A stretch of DNA of 64,000 nt from the NCBI RefSeq assembly GCF_010183535.1, contig NC_071333.1, forward strand, positions 19,776,587 through 19,840,586, given 5' to 3'. The notes beneath the pieces were generated by a model. It was not told where the DNA came from, searched no databases, and was given only the letters and a program-made list of their open reading frames with translations. Source of the DNA: Caenorhabditis remanei (taxonomy: Eukaryota > Nematoda > Chromadorea > Rhabditida > Rhabditidae). Of this stretch, positions 34,941-47,100 are shown piece by piece (within the stretch, counting starts at the first letter, position 1; every line of letters begins with the position of its first letter). Position numbers and translations under genes: made by a program.

Positions 34941-36441
34941 CTCCCCCGGATGTACGTGATGTGGTGATTGAGCTTCATTCGTGTCTAGAGACGATATTCG
35001 GTTGATTTTAGTCTCATTGTTTGAGTTTCAATCTCTTTTTCATCCCATTCATGTCAGGTAACCTCCTCCAACTACGTCGATGCAGCATATCAACATTGGA
35101 AGCTGAAAAAACAATTTCGTCGAGTTTTTGAAATTAAACATACTTTACTCGTCTGATGTGAGTTCAGTAATATCTTCCAAGTAATATGTAGGCGTGTTTC
35201 CTCAGACTTCAATAAATTCTAGCAAATTTTTTGGAGCAATAGGTGGTTGGAACCAGAAGTTCTATGTTTGCAAATTTATAGTATATCAAAAATTTCTTAC
35301 TCTTGTGATCCTTTTCCAAAGTTTTTCAGTGACAACTATATCCACATTGTTGAGCAGAAAAAAGCGTAATTTGTTGAATTCTGCGTCAATCCGTTTCAGA
35401 CCATATCGGTGGTAGCTTTTAGTCGATTATTCGCAATTAGACGGATTCAGGTACACTTGGATATGTGCATCAAGGAGACGGAATATCTGAAAAATGATAA
35501 TTCAACCTGATTAGTGATGGGGTTTGCAAATTGATAGTTTTTTCAGAGCTAGTGTCATATTTTTTTTACTCAACTGGTATTTATGATTTTCGACGATAAA
35601 TGTACCGTACGTATCTTTTTTTCCAATTATTTTCCTTCTTGTACGGAACATTCCTTTCACTGCATACATAATTCAAACCGATAAACACCAGAATCCAATT
35701 TAATCGATATTTCACCTGCAATAGAGCTCTAAATTAATATTTCAAAATAAAATGAACCAACCTTTAACTCTTCAAAATATTTATGTTTTAATTTATCACA
35801 TCCTCTTGTTGAAACCCTCAATAAATCGAAAAATAAAACAGTCGCAGGAAAATAAATTGAAAAAATCTATTGTGCAAACACCACGACGAACTGTTGCGGG
35901 CAATCATTCAAATGGCTGATGCCTGTGTTGTTTGGTTAGTTAGTCCACATTGGACAGGCGGGCCTATCCAATAGCAAACTTGAAGAATCTGGGCGGGCAA
36001 TACCAATCGCCAGAAGTGCGGCGCAGATACTCATGAGTTGTCATTGAATGTTGCGGGGAACCGGGCACATTTAAAGTGAAATGTTTTTTTCTTCAGTTCA
36101 TGATAAGGTTTGAATTTTTATTCAGAAAACAGGAAGCATTTGCAAGAAAAGTTATACAGTTCATCCAGATTTTAATACATCAAAAAAATTACAGAAAGAC
36201 AAAAACTATGTAATTTTATACAGGGAAGAGAATATATGAAAGGGACACATTTCAAAAGTAAATGGGATCAACTAGTGCACAGTAAGCATAGGACTTCCGC
36301 CCGACATGACGATGAAATAGGTAATGAAATAAGATTTTTGAATTATAACTATTTATTACCACTTATATAGGAAAAAACCTGGTCTTTGCAATAAAAAATA
36401 ACAAGAATTTAGAATGTTTATGAAAAGAGAATATGTTATGT
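34941..36441. other. Intergenic; no supported gene
   Basis: Mostly AT-rich. A GC-richer patch at 35900-36060 carries TGGGCGGGCAATACCAATCGCC and GGACAGGCGGGCCTATCCAAT. No ORF with a motif; no tRNA seen. Confidence 0.35.
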
Positions 36442-36534
36442 ACCTATTCACAAGGTAGCAAAAAAAGCAAAAAACTATTTTTTGCTAATAGAAAAAAATA
36501 GTTGTTTGCTTTTTTTGCTACCTTGTGAATAGGT
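36442..36534. repeat. Near-perfect 41-bp-arm hairpin
   Basis: ACCTATTCACAAGGTAGCAA at the left end is the exact complement of the right end TTGCTACCTTGTGAATAGGT. Arms continue through A/T-rich sequence with about a 10-nt loop. A diverged relative is at 24487-24571. A small fold-back element is the simplest view; a small-RNA precursor is the alternative. Confidence 0.85.
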
Positions 36535-36864
36535 CGAGAATAGGTCCATTAGGAAGAGCGAAAATAAATGAATTCAAAAAGGCGGTAATAGCATATATGG
36601 AAAAGAAAAGTACTCAGAAGAGGGAAAAGAGGGAGACAATTCAAAACTTAGAAATTGATGAGAGATGGTTCAAAAAAACATTACATGATGGAGAAGTGGG
36701 GACGCGGAAAGCCGAGGAACGAGGAGGGGGGGGGGATAAACTGGAAGGAAAAGGGACGTAGGTGCGGAAGGAAAAAATAACAATAAGTTAATTGAATAAA
36801 TTAAACGGTACTGTATTTTCTCAGAGGATAGAGGCCCAGTGGGGAGGGAAGATAAGGGAACGTA

Positions 36865-39800
36865 TCACTCTAGCGACTTTAGCATATCCTTTCTTACCTT
36901 TTCGGCCTCTTCAAGAAGTTTTTCGGCTTCGAGCTTATTGTCTCGGATGGCTGAAATTAAAAATTTTAAAAAAAATCTTGATAGATTATAAAGAAATCAA
37001 AGGAAAACTAGTAGCCCTCAAACAAAACTTATTTCTCAAATTCGAAGTTTTATTGATGCCTAACCATCAATTTTGCAACTTTGCGTTGCGATTATGTTTT
37101 ATTAAACTCAATGCTTTATTTTAATTGTTTCTCTATAGACAATTTAATTTAATGAAATTCTCCCAAATCTGAGTTAAGTGGAAAACATATAACTATCCAA
37201 TTTGAAAAAATTCAATTTTTAACTTTAAATCGGATCATTTCCTTGTTTTTGTGAAAGATAAATAAAAATATTAACTCACAACGTAAAAATTTCAGATGTG
37301 CAACTTTTCTTTCGTTTTCTGCTTTTTTGTCATCTGAAAGACTTTTAATAATTAATGAAAACCAATGGATTATCATGAAAATAGAGAAAATTATGAAACG
37401 TGAGGCTTACCAAAATACTGTGAGATGACTTTCAACTCTGATTCCATCATCTTTTTAGCTCTCCCCTTGGTATGCTTATTTTTCTTGTAGGAGACGCCTG
37501 GGACCCCCACTCCAGGCGTCTTCTCAAGTTCTGCGATTTCCGCGTCATTTCTTCTTGACTCTCCATTTATCAATCTGATCTTATCTTTGATTTCATCGAT
37601 TTTTTTCTTAAAAGATTGTATGAATAGTTTTTGTTTCATATATGTATTTATGTCTAGTAGATATATTCTAATTACTAATTGTCAGCGCATTATGAATAAA
37701 AATAATAACTTTATAACTTTATGTACACTATCGTGCAATTTGGCCTATTTCAGTTGAAAATGACCAACTTCGAGAGGGTGTAACGGTATTACTGGTTGTC
37801 CCACAGAGTAAAGAATGTTTTAACCATACAGGCTTCATTTTTATAATTGACATTTTTTGTATGAGCACTCCCTAGAGAGTTCAAAATTCACTTTATTTGG
37901 CACTAAATAAGGACGGTTAGTAACTTTGTCGATATGTTACTTGCTAGGGATTGTCCGTACAAAAACTTGTCAACTACAAAAATGGAGCTTTATCTTTGGT
38001 TTTTATGGTTTATACATAATTATTTTATGGGACAATCGGTGATACCGCAAAACCCTCTTAAAGTTGGCCATTTCCTACTGAAAAAGCTAAGTTGTACATC
38101 TTATTGCACGGTACTGTATTAAATTACTAATTGTTATTGGGAGCTGGAAGTTAACATAAAATAAAATACCGTACCTGAAGTTCTTTCATCATTGGATCCT
38201 CTTCCTCTTCGACGATCTTTTCCTTCTCCTCGTTCTCCTTCACTTCGAGTTCTGGAAAATTTTTTTATTGGGCTCATGTCCGATTCTCAATGAGCCATGA
38301 AGATTGTATTTAGATTATTGTTTCAATATAAAAACAAGAGTACTGCTGATAAAAAAGGAACTTTCAAAAAAAGCAATTCGACTGGTTTAAGTTAGCGAAA
38401 CAATAAACAAAATACCTTCTTTATTGAAGACTCCTTCGTCCAAAAAGTTCTCTTGGATTTGCAGCACTGAAAACGGGTCTTTTTGAATTGATAATGTGGT
38501 AATAAAAACTCACATGTATTCATCTCTTGGCTTCTTATGTAATTGGATTTGTATATTTGTGTCAATATAACCTGGTAGTCAGGATCTGACATTATGTCTT
38601 CGTCCTGCTTCTTCAAAATTCTTGCTTGGCGCGGTCGGTATTTATTTATCACGACCTTATCTTTATTCTGAAAACAATTCTGTTAATGAAACGGTCTTTT
38701 ATAGTGCACTTATTACGTTTCTCAATTTGTTTTTGCACCGAAATATTGAGAATCTTTGAAGTTCGGCGCTATCATTCTCAGGAAAAACTTAGTTTGAAAA
38801 AGTAAGGATTCATACGGCAAGCAGTTCATCGAGGCAGAACGCAGTTCGCAGGGGAACGAGGGAACTTTTTTTCAACTAAATATTCAGATTTTTTTCCAAT
38901 TGCAGCCCAGAAAAAATTATTCCGTTTTCTACTGTTGCAAGCCGTATTGTCGGGATAACTGTGAACATTTTGAATATAAAATACAATGAGTTGATGACGT
39001 TTGCGCACACAAAGTTATCATTTACTACTGAAAATTGCAAAAATAGCTAGTTTTTTAACGTTTTGCTCAAAAATTGAATATCAATGCAAATCATATTTAC
39101 TAGATGGATATGCGCAATCATTTTTGACATTTTAATTCTAACTTTAATTAAAATTTTCATCTTTATTTCAAATTGAATGATCATAAAAGTAGTTTTGATG
39201 TTACTTTTCTCGTTTTTGCTCGTTAAATATAGAAATATGAAAAAAATTGGAAATATTTAATTATTATTTTCAGTTTCTATGATTTGATAGTCACCAATAG
39301 CGGTTCAGATCCCAAAATCGATATTTTTTTCACTTCCGCTGAGTATTCCATTTTTAAATCGGAATTCAATCATTGTTGACTTGCAAATTTCCTAGTCGAG
39401 AGATGCATTATTGATCTCATTGCACTTTTGATGAACCGCTCGCCGTGATTCACAGATTTCACCCATATTTAAAAATATTTAAAAATCAAAAAACTTACGA
39501 AGTATTGCAACCATTCCGGTTCCTGGGATGTTTCCTTCATTTTTTTCGCTGGTGGCTGAAAACAGATGACAATTTAAAATGAAACATATCTTATACAAGA
39601 TTGAGCCCCAACAAATAGTATACTAACATGACAGGTAGACCACCAGCCTACAAGGACCAGTACGGACATCTCTACTCACAAATATCACTACCTCAAAACT
39701 AATTTCAAACGGTGAGGAGTTGGGATATCTTATGTACCGGTATTCAGATGGTTCTGTTTTTTGGAGAACATAAAAATAGAGAGGCTAACTATTTAGAATG

Positions 39801-39895
39801 AGTAGATTAAGAAGGAAAGTTGAGGAATAGTGAGAACCCATACAAACCTCGTTCACCATCTCCTCCTCAGTCTTCTTTTCCGAAGTAGAAGCCAT
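36865..39895 (-). CDS. Charged coiled-coil protein, about 240 aa, eight exons
   Basis: Exons on the minus strand: 39895-39848, 39555-39499, 38667-38514, 38466-38416, 38251-38175, 37606-37411, 37333-37280 and 36950-36865. All phases agree (241 codons with stop). The protein begins MASTSEKKTEEEMVNE, then PPAKKMKETSQEPEWLQYF, a basic segment (NKYRPRQARILKKQDED), an acidic stretch (KENEEKEKIVEEEEDP), and a long heptad-like region (IDEIKDKIRLINGESRRNDA, SIRDNKLEAEKLLEEAEK). Soluble, probably nuclear or cytoskeletal. No family recognised. The sixth exon's acceptor (TTTTAAG) is unusual and is the least certain point; the preceding intron holds a palindromic MITE. The last exon could instead splice at GTAAGA, extending the gene. 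Confidence 0.7.
37726..38116. mobile_element. Palindromic MITE inside an intron, copy 4
   Basis: Flanked by TA at 37724 and 38117. It shares the GTAACTTGCTAG-GA-TGTCCG core and TTGTCAACTACAAAAATGGA with copies 3 and 5. It sits in the intron between 38175 and 37606 of the coiled-coil gene. Confidence 0.8.
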
Positions 39896-40966
39896 CTTAG
39901 AGTTGTTTTTGATTTTGTAGTTGATGTTGTTGAACTGAATATAAATTTTTCCGTGGGTACTTTGTTATGATAAAAAGGTAGGTTGAAAAAAACTGACAAA
40001 AATGGGAGTAGAGGGCAACAAAATTTCACGATACAACGGTCTCTACCTACAGTCTTCTCAAATACATTTCATAACAAAACACAATTACGATGAAAATACC
40101 TGTCAAGGCCCGATTGTCCGGCTTCAAAATATGATCCGATTTTTTTCGAATCTTTTTGAATTTTTTACCAAAAATGTGACCAGTTCTGATGGTTTTTCAA
40201 AATTTCTTTGGTTTCTGAATAATAACCGAAAATTTGTCTTTTTCGCGAAAAAATCCCAAAACTTTCAAAAATTTCGAGAAAAATTAGAATTTTGAACTTT
40301 GGCGCCAGATACCCGGACCTAGACTTGATAAGTATGACGATAAAAGTACTTATTGAGCAAAGATAAATGTGGATTGATATAAATAAGTAAAAAAAAAAAA
40401 ATTTGAATAAAAGGGGGGACCGCCTGCTTTCACCGCTCCTATTTCCAATTTCCTTCTATTGTCTCAATCTCGTTCCCTCTTCCCTCTCTTCTTTCCCTTT
40501 TCTTTCGGCCCCCCATGACATCATACAATCAACCGAGGTACACCATTCGAACCATCCTCTCTCCAAGTTCCCCCCCCCCTACGTACGTCTGTTGCGTCAC
40601 TGTATCTCTTCTTGCTCTCCCCTCTTTTCGCCAATTGGCAGTTGGCAATAAAATGTTGGGTTACAAGAAAACAGAGATGAGATAGGCATAAGTAAAACTA
40701 TTGAGACAGCAAACAAGAGATTAGAGTGGTGACACCTATTAGGAGAGATAGAGAGGGAGCCGTTTGGACAAGAAGGAGAGCAGAGGAGAGGATGACCACT
40801 GATTCAACATATAGCAATCAAATTTCATTACGGAGGACCCTGTAAGAGATCATGACATAAATTTGATTCAGGTCTGGGTGAGAATAAAGGCTTCTCATTT
40901 TTTCAGACTATTTATCACATTTTTTGGTTTTCATACTAAATGGATGAAAAGTGGGAACGACGTCTA
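39896..40966. other. Promoter region and non-coding DNA
   Basis: The minus-strand gene's upstream region is followed by low-complexity sequence (poly-A at 40390, C-rich at 40569). The 97-aa frame at 40002-40295 is Phe/Asn/Lys-rich without a motif and is not credited. Confidence 0.35.
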
Positions 40967-42552
40967 CAGTCCTCCACATAAATATAGGTTCACCCCCCAA
41001 AATGACCCAAAACTGAAAAAATTAAATTTTTCAAAAAAGATGTGTACGGCAATAATAAGCGAGTAGGAAGTGTATTTTGATGGCAAAAGTTTAAATTCTA
41101 GAAAATTTCAATCTTTGAGAAATTTCGAAAAATTCCAATTTTAGGTATTTTCCATTCCACAAAATGATAGGTTCACTTGATGAAAATCTCAAAATTTTCG
41201 AAAAAGGAAACCGAAAACCAGGTTTTTAAAATGGAACCGACCAAATAATACGTTTTAAGTAAATTTTTTACAAATGTGCCATTGGTGTCTGTTGAGGGGA
41301 CGTCGCAGCGAGTAGAATATCGCTGGTGACTACCGATTATTCGAAAATCACACACCGCGGTGAACATTTTTGGGAAAAACATCCGATTTGTCAGGGATGT
41401 GATGTGAAACACTTTCTCTGGAAATTTGAAGTTCTTCGGTGACGTTTTAGATTTCCAAAATTCATAGAACTCAACAATTCTCAAGCTTGAGATTTGCATT
41501 GGTGAAATCATCCGAGCTGTTCCGGACCTCAGAAGTGTCCGGGCTCAGATTTTATAACTTTTCAAACAAAAATAATTGTGACAAGTGTCAAACACGTTAT
41601 CCTCATTAAGTTTTCAGCTATCAGGAAGAGAGGGGGTCTTAAAATCTCAAAATACACATCACTCCATTCTTTAGATATTGGTAACTTTGTCGGTAGCTAT
41701 GTAAGACAACCATAACATATGAAAACATGAATTTTTTAAGTCCAAAGCATTCATATTACGTTGTCAGCACAAAATGTGACACTTGTACTCTTCTCAACCA
41801 TGACTGCTCTCCAGTAACAGATCAGTCAAAAAGAGGTTGAATAGTCCAGAAGATCAACTTGTTCAATTTGGGCATTCTACGGTAATCGAGGTTTTCATGA
41901 GTTTAAAAATAAAAGAAGTTAACGTGTTTGACGCCTGTCACAATTATTTTTGTTTGAAAAGTTATAAAATCTGAGCCCGGACACTTCTGAGGTCCGGAAC
42001 AGCTCGGATGATTTCACCAATGCAAATCTCAAGCTTGAGAATTGTTGAGTTCTATGAATTTTGGAAATCTAAAACGTCACCGAAGAACTTCAAATTACCA
42101 GAGACAGTGTTTCACATCACATCCCTGACAAATCGGATGTTTTTCCCAAAAATGTTCACCGCGGTGTGTGATTTTCGAATAATCGGTAGTCACCAGCGAT
42201 ATTCTACTCGCTGTGAGGTCCCCTCAACAGACACCAATGGCTCATTTGTAAAAAATTTACTTAAAACGTGTTATTTGGTTGGTTCTATTCTAAAAACCTG
42301 GTTTTCGGTGTCCTTTTTCGAAAATTTTGAGATTTTCATCAAGTGAACCTATCATTTTGTGGAATGGAAAATACCTAAAATTGGAATTTTTCGAAATTTC
42401 TCAAAAATTGGAAACTTCTAGAATTTTAACTTTTGCCATCAAAATACACTTCCTACTTGCATATTATTGCCGTACACATCTTTTTTGAAAAATTTAATTT
42501 TTTCAGTTTTGGGTCATTTTGGGGGGTGAACCTATATTTATGTGGAGGACTG
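40967..42552. mobile_element. 1.6-kb fold-back DNA transposon with about 635-bp terminal inverted repeats
   Basis: The left end CAGTCCTCCACATAAATATA and the right end TATATTTATGTGGAGGACTG are exact complements, each bordered by TA (40965-40966 and 42553-42554). Arms run about 40967-41602 and 41918-42552 and differ at only a few per cent. They contain the same 112-residue frame (minus at 41511-41173, plus at 42008-42346), which has no recognisable motif and is probably fortuitous. The 315-bp centre is non-coding. TA target and CAGT-like ends fit the Tc1/mariner superfamily, non-autonomous. Confidence 0.92.
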
Positions 42553-42554
42553 TA

Positions 42555-44122
42555 TAGACAAACACCGAGTAACACATGTATACTTTTGGTGATACCGCCA
42601 GGAAAAGGAGTGTAAATGACCAAAGGTTTGAATTTATTATGTGATGTAAAGGGAGACACAAACACAGGAAGGGCTAACAAATACGACATTTGCAATTTTC
42701 ATCTAAAAGATAGAGGGTGAAACATATGTATTCGCAGGGGAAATTGAGTCTCTCTCATAATCCGTTCTGTTTCGTTTATCGGTACATCTGCTAGGGGCCA
42801 TTGCACCTCTCTCACTCTCCTCCGGTTCATGCAGGTGGCAGAAAGGTGTTGAGTTACATAAGAATAAAGTGAGAACAGTGATGAGACCGGCCTAATCGTT
42901 CAACAGACACCCAACTATAGATTTGAATATTATGTTGCTCGATGAGCAACGTCTTCTTTGAGTGAGCAGGCGTCGAATTCAATGATTTTTATATAGCGCT
43001 ACGTTTTTCCATTTCGTGGTAGACGATAACAGCGGCAAAATGAAAAAAAAGAGGTTTTGATATGAAAATCTGAATGTCGAAGACTACACCTGAGTACCAC
43101 TTGGAATGAGATATAAATGTTTGATAAACGCATTTATTAATTTGATATACCGATGGAAGAAATCAAAAACCAAAATAGGCAGATTATTTTTTACAAACAG
43201 AGTGCTGAATAAAATAGTAAATCAAAAGCTCTAGAAGAAACACGGATTCTGACATTTCTGAACTTGACTTCTGACTTCCCCTCCTCTTTTTATTGTATTT
43301 TTTATTTTTTTTGTATTCTATTTTCAATTGATTAACCTTCACGTATCGAGCATGCGTAAATAAATAATAATAATAAATCTAAAAGAACCGTACTGGGAAA
43401 ACTCAAAAAATGGAAATATGAACGATGGGAAACTATTTTGAGAAGAATGGTGGTCGGGAGAGAAACATATGATACCATAATGGAACTTATAGTGAGATTG
43501 AATAAAAGGGAAAAGTAACAAGAATTTTAGAGGGGAAGAAAAACCATAGGGAAAAATGCAACATTGCATTGCAGAAGGAAAGTTAGGTTTTATGTGAGCA
43601 TTCAAATTTCAATTCAGTGGGGAAGGGGGTGAGAGAAACTTGGAAGGGATAAACATTTGGAAAAGAAATGAGGTGTGCAGGAGGGCCTTTGGGAAATTGG
43701 GTTGAGTTAGGGAGTTGATTATTCAAAAGGTAGAATTGGAATCAAATGACTTTTAGGTAAGGGGTGAGGAGGTATGAGAGAGGAGTAGTGTGAGGCAGAG
43801 AGGGAAAATCACAGGAATTGTTTTGGAACCAATAGAGAGTGTGATCACAGTAACAAGGGTGTTATGACGCATTGAAAATGAAATTGAATTGATGCCAAGA
43901 GGAATCTTCAATTTTCATGAAATACTGTTGGTAGTTCTCCTCTAGTTTTTAAATTGAAGTATGAGCGAGCTGCCATGCAATTTAGCCGCCAGGTAATAAT
44001 TCAAACAGTTGCGGGAAATTCAACTAACCATCAACTTCCAGCAACAGAAAAAATATATAACAGGAAATTAATCAAAATTGCAAACCGGGCGCCAGAAGAT
44101 GAAAGAAGAAGAAGAAAACCCG
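42555..44122. other. Intergenic; no supported gene
   Basis: 43360-43900 is A/G-rich with a TAAATAAATAATAATAAT stretch at 43358-43377 that may be the reversed tail of a non-LTR element. A 17-bp palindrome GTTGCTCGATGAGCAAC is at about 42932. Nothing else recognised. Confidence 0.4.
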
Positions 44123-47100
44123 TTAATTCGAGTTTCTGCTCGCTGACCGTATCACATGTACAACCGAGGTATCCTTACGTTTGAACATTGCTATGATTTT
44201 TCCTCGAATCTGAAAATGTAAGTATTCCCTGTTGATCAACTATATTTTTTAACCTACCGAACTAGTGAGTACAAAAAGCAACAGTGGCTGCATCAAGGTC
44301 AACCCATCACTGACAAATGGTAGATATTCGGCAAGAAGTTTTGCTATTGGTCCTGTTGGCCATTTGACACGAATAATACTCAAGAAACAACCGAGAACTT
44401 GAGTGACGGAAGTGAAAAGCGTAATGATGGTGAAGTTTGTACTTGCTTTGCTTCGTACATGGGTGTTGAGTGTCCTGAGGTTCATCCTACTGGCGACATT
44501 CATACCAACTGAATAAACACTGCAGAAAATCATAGTGGGGTTGAGATATTTGAAGCAGTCTTCGAGGGGCTGAAAATAATTTTTATGAAATTAAAGGTCC
44601 TGTTGAAAATATAATTTGGCTGAAGAAAAAAAAATCACACCTACCATCGGTTCCACAAACTCATAGCTTCCGGATTCCTCGTTGAAGATTATTTCCGTTT
44701 GGAGGAAAAAATACCTGTGGGTGTCAACAAAAGGAACCAGAAAAGCTAATATCATAATGGGCAATGCGAATTTCTTCCAGAACTGAAACAAATCTTTATA
44801 GGTTTTGTTTTGAAATGCAAGCTTACCGGCTCCGCGCTTTGCAAAAACCGGAGAACAGTATATCGATTAGTAGAAATAAGAGAAGTGTTGATATATTGTA
44901 CGAAAGCCATATGGTAGCTCATACAAGTGAGGAAGTTCTTCAGAAAATCGATGTCTGGAATAAGTTCAAATTTTTTGGTTAAAATCTATTATACTGTACC
45001 ATGCAGTAAGATATACACTTTGGGCGTTTTCAGTTAAAAATGACCAAGTTTGAGAGGATGTTACTGTATCACTGATTGTCCCACAAAGTGAGTTATGTAT
45101 GAACCAAAATTAGAGCTTCGTTTTTGAAGTTAACTGTTTTTTGTTACAAGCACTCTCTAGCAAGTGACGTATTGACAAAGCAATTTCTGTCTCAAATCGT
45201 CCCATATCAGTGTAAAATGAAGTGATTTTTGAGCTGTCCCCTGAAAATGATTTTAACTCTCTAGGGAGTGTCAGTACAAAAAGTTGTCAACTACAAAAAT
45301 GAATTTTCTACCTTTCATCTGTATGGTTTATACATTTTTACTCTGTGGGACCACCAGTGATAACACTTTCTCAAAATTGGTCATTTTTAACTAAAAAAGG
45401 ACTAGCGTCCCCCGCCTCCCGGCGGGCTCCGCAGTACTCGGCTGCGCCTCGTGTGCGGTGCTTAGCAAGTTTTAAATTCAAAAATTAGCTTGCTCGATTT
45501 GAAGAAAAATGGAAGAACGTCCAGCTTTTGAATTCAAAACAGACACACCGACTGATACTATTTTCCCCGTATTCGATCAGAACATTCGAAATTTTTACAA
45601 TATTTCTTTTCATATTCATTTAGAAAGTTCATACAAAAACAAAAAAAACAAAAACGAATAAGAAGGTTTCGAACCCCCAGCCCACCGATTCTCACCCCCG
45701 CCCTCTTCCACTGCGCCACTTGTGCACAGAAAAACGTGGTCATGGAGAGAATAGAAAAGAGGGGAGATCCTCGCAGCAGTACAATGACACATACAATGAC
45801 AAAATGGTCAGTGTATTCGAAAAAAATGTCAGTGGAGATTCAGGTTTCTCCACAGAATCGTCCGGTGTCAATATTTTTTGATCGGACTTTTTGGTTCCAT
45901 TAGATCTCCGAAAGTTTAGATCGGTGTCAAAAATCCAGAACGATTCAGTGGATCCAGTCCCCAGGACAGCGAATAGAAAAAATCCCAACATGACCGAAAA
46001 ACCGCGAAAATCACAAAATCCGGTTTTCTGAAAGCTTTATCAGCTAAAAGTATATTGAATTTTACATGGATCGATAGAGATTTTTTTTCTACACATTTCC
46101 TTTTTTTCGGATCCTGAAAATTTTCAAAACTGAGCGAGTTACAGCCGGTCAAAGTTTTGGGCAGATAAAGGGGGATCGATCGATAATTGCTCATTTTTTG
46201 ACTGTTTTTGAGTATAACTGGAATGCATCATTTCCAATTTGAAATCTGTTTTTTTAGTCACTTCCGCCACCCCAGTTACATAACTCTACCAAATTTCAAA
46301 GCTCTCGGTTCAAAACAACTCGAGAAATAAGAAGGAAAGTGAAAATTTTGAGAAAAAAAGTCGTTTCCTTTCTTTTATGGCCATAAATCATATTTTCACA
46401 GATTTGTGAATAATTTTTATATGTCTCGATAGCCAGATTTTCAGAGATCTTAAGTTCAAAAAATCCCCCAGAAATGTTCAAAGCTGAAGCCGTACGAAGT
46501 AGGAAACGGCGGAAATCGTGAATTTCTCAAGCCATTTATTTGAGCAAAAAAAGTTGTTTTTACTTTTGTGCTCATAACTCTCTTCCAAATGCTCCAAATC
46601 TATCCCCTGACAGTCGCCACATCCGTATTAAGTTTTCAAAAACAAACGAAAAAGAATTTTTTGAAAATCTCTACAACGAAAAAAGTTATTCAAAAAATGA
46701 GTGCGACTCAAAGTTTTTGACAGCATTATCGACACTTTTGGCGAAGCTCCGCCCACCGAAATCGCCCACCTCATACCTATCGGATTTAAAGAGAGGGGGC
46801 GACTAGCGTCCCCCGCCTCCCGGCGGGCTCCGCTAGAAGGGGCTTCGCCCCTTGCGCAGTGCTGAGCAAGCTTTGAATTTTTGTTCTACGACCATTTTGA
46901 AGCAAGTTATGAGCGTTTTTCTATTTTATGTGACTCAAGCAAGCAGAAATTCAGTAGCTTTCGAATGATAGTAAGATGAAGGTTCTACGACAATTTTGAG
47001 CCGAGTTAGAAAAAAACAAAAAAATTAGACCAGCCAGAAACTCGAACCAAAAACCTCCACAGCGGCGCACCACAACACAACCACTGAGCCACACACTCGC

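Noticed and set aside
40002..40295. 97-aa plus-strand ORF
   Set aside because: Low-complexity Phe/Lys/Asn composition, no domain, typical of AT-rich chance frames.
41173..42346. The pair of 112-residue ORFs as a real gene
   Set aside because: They are the same arm sequence in inverted positions of a fold-back element; no motif supports a protein.
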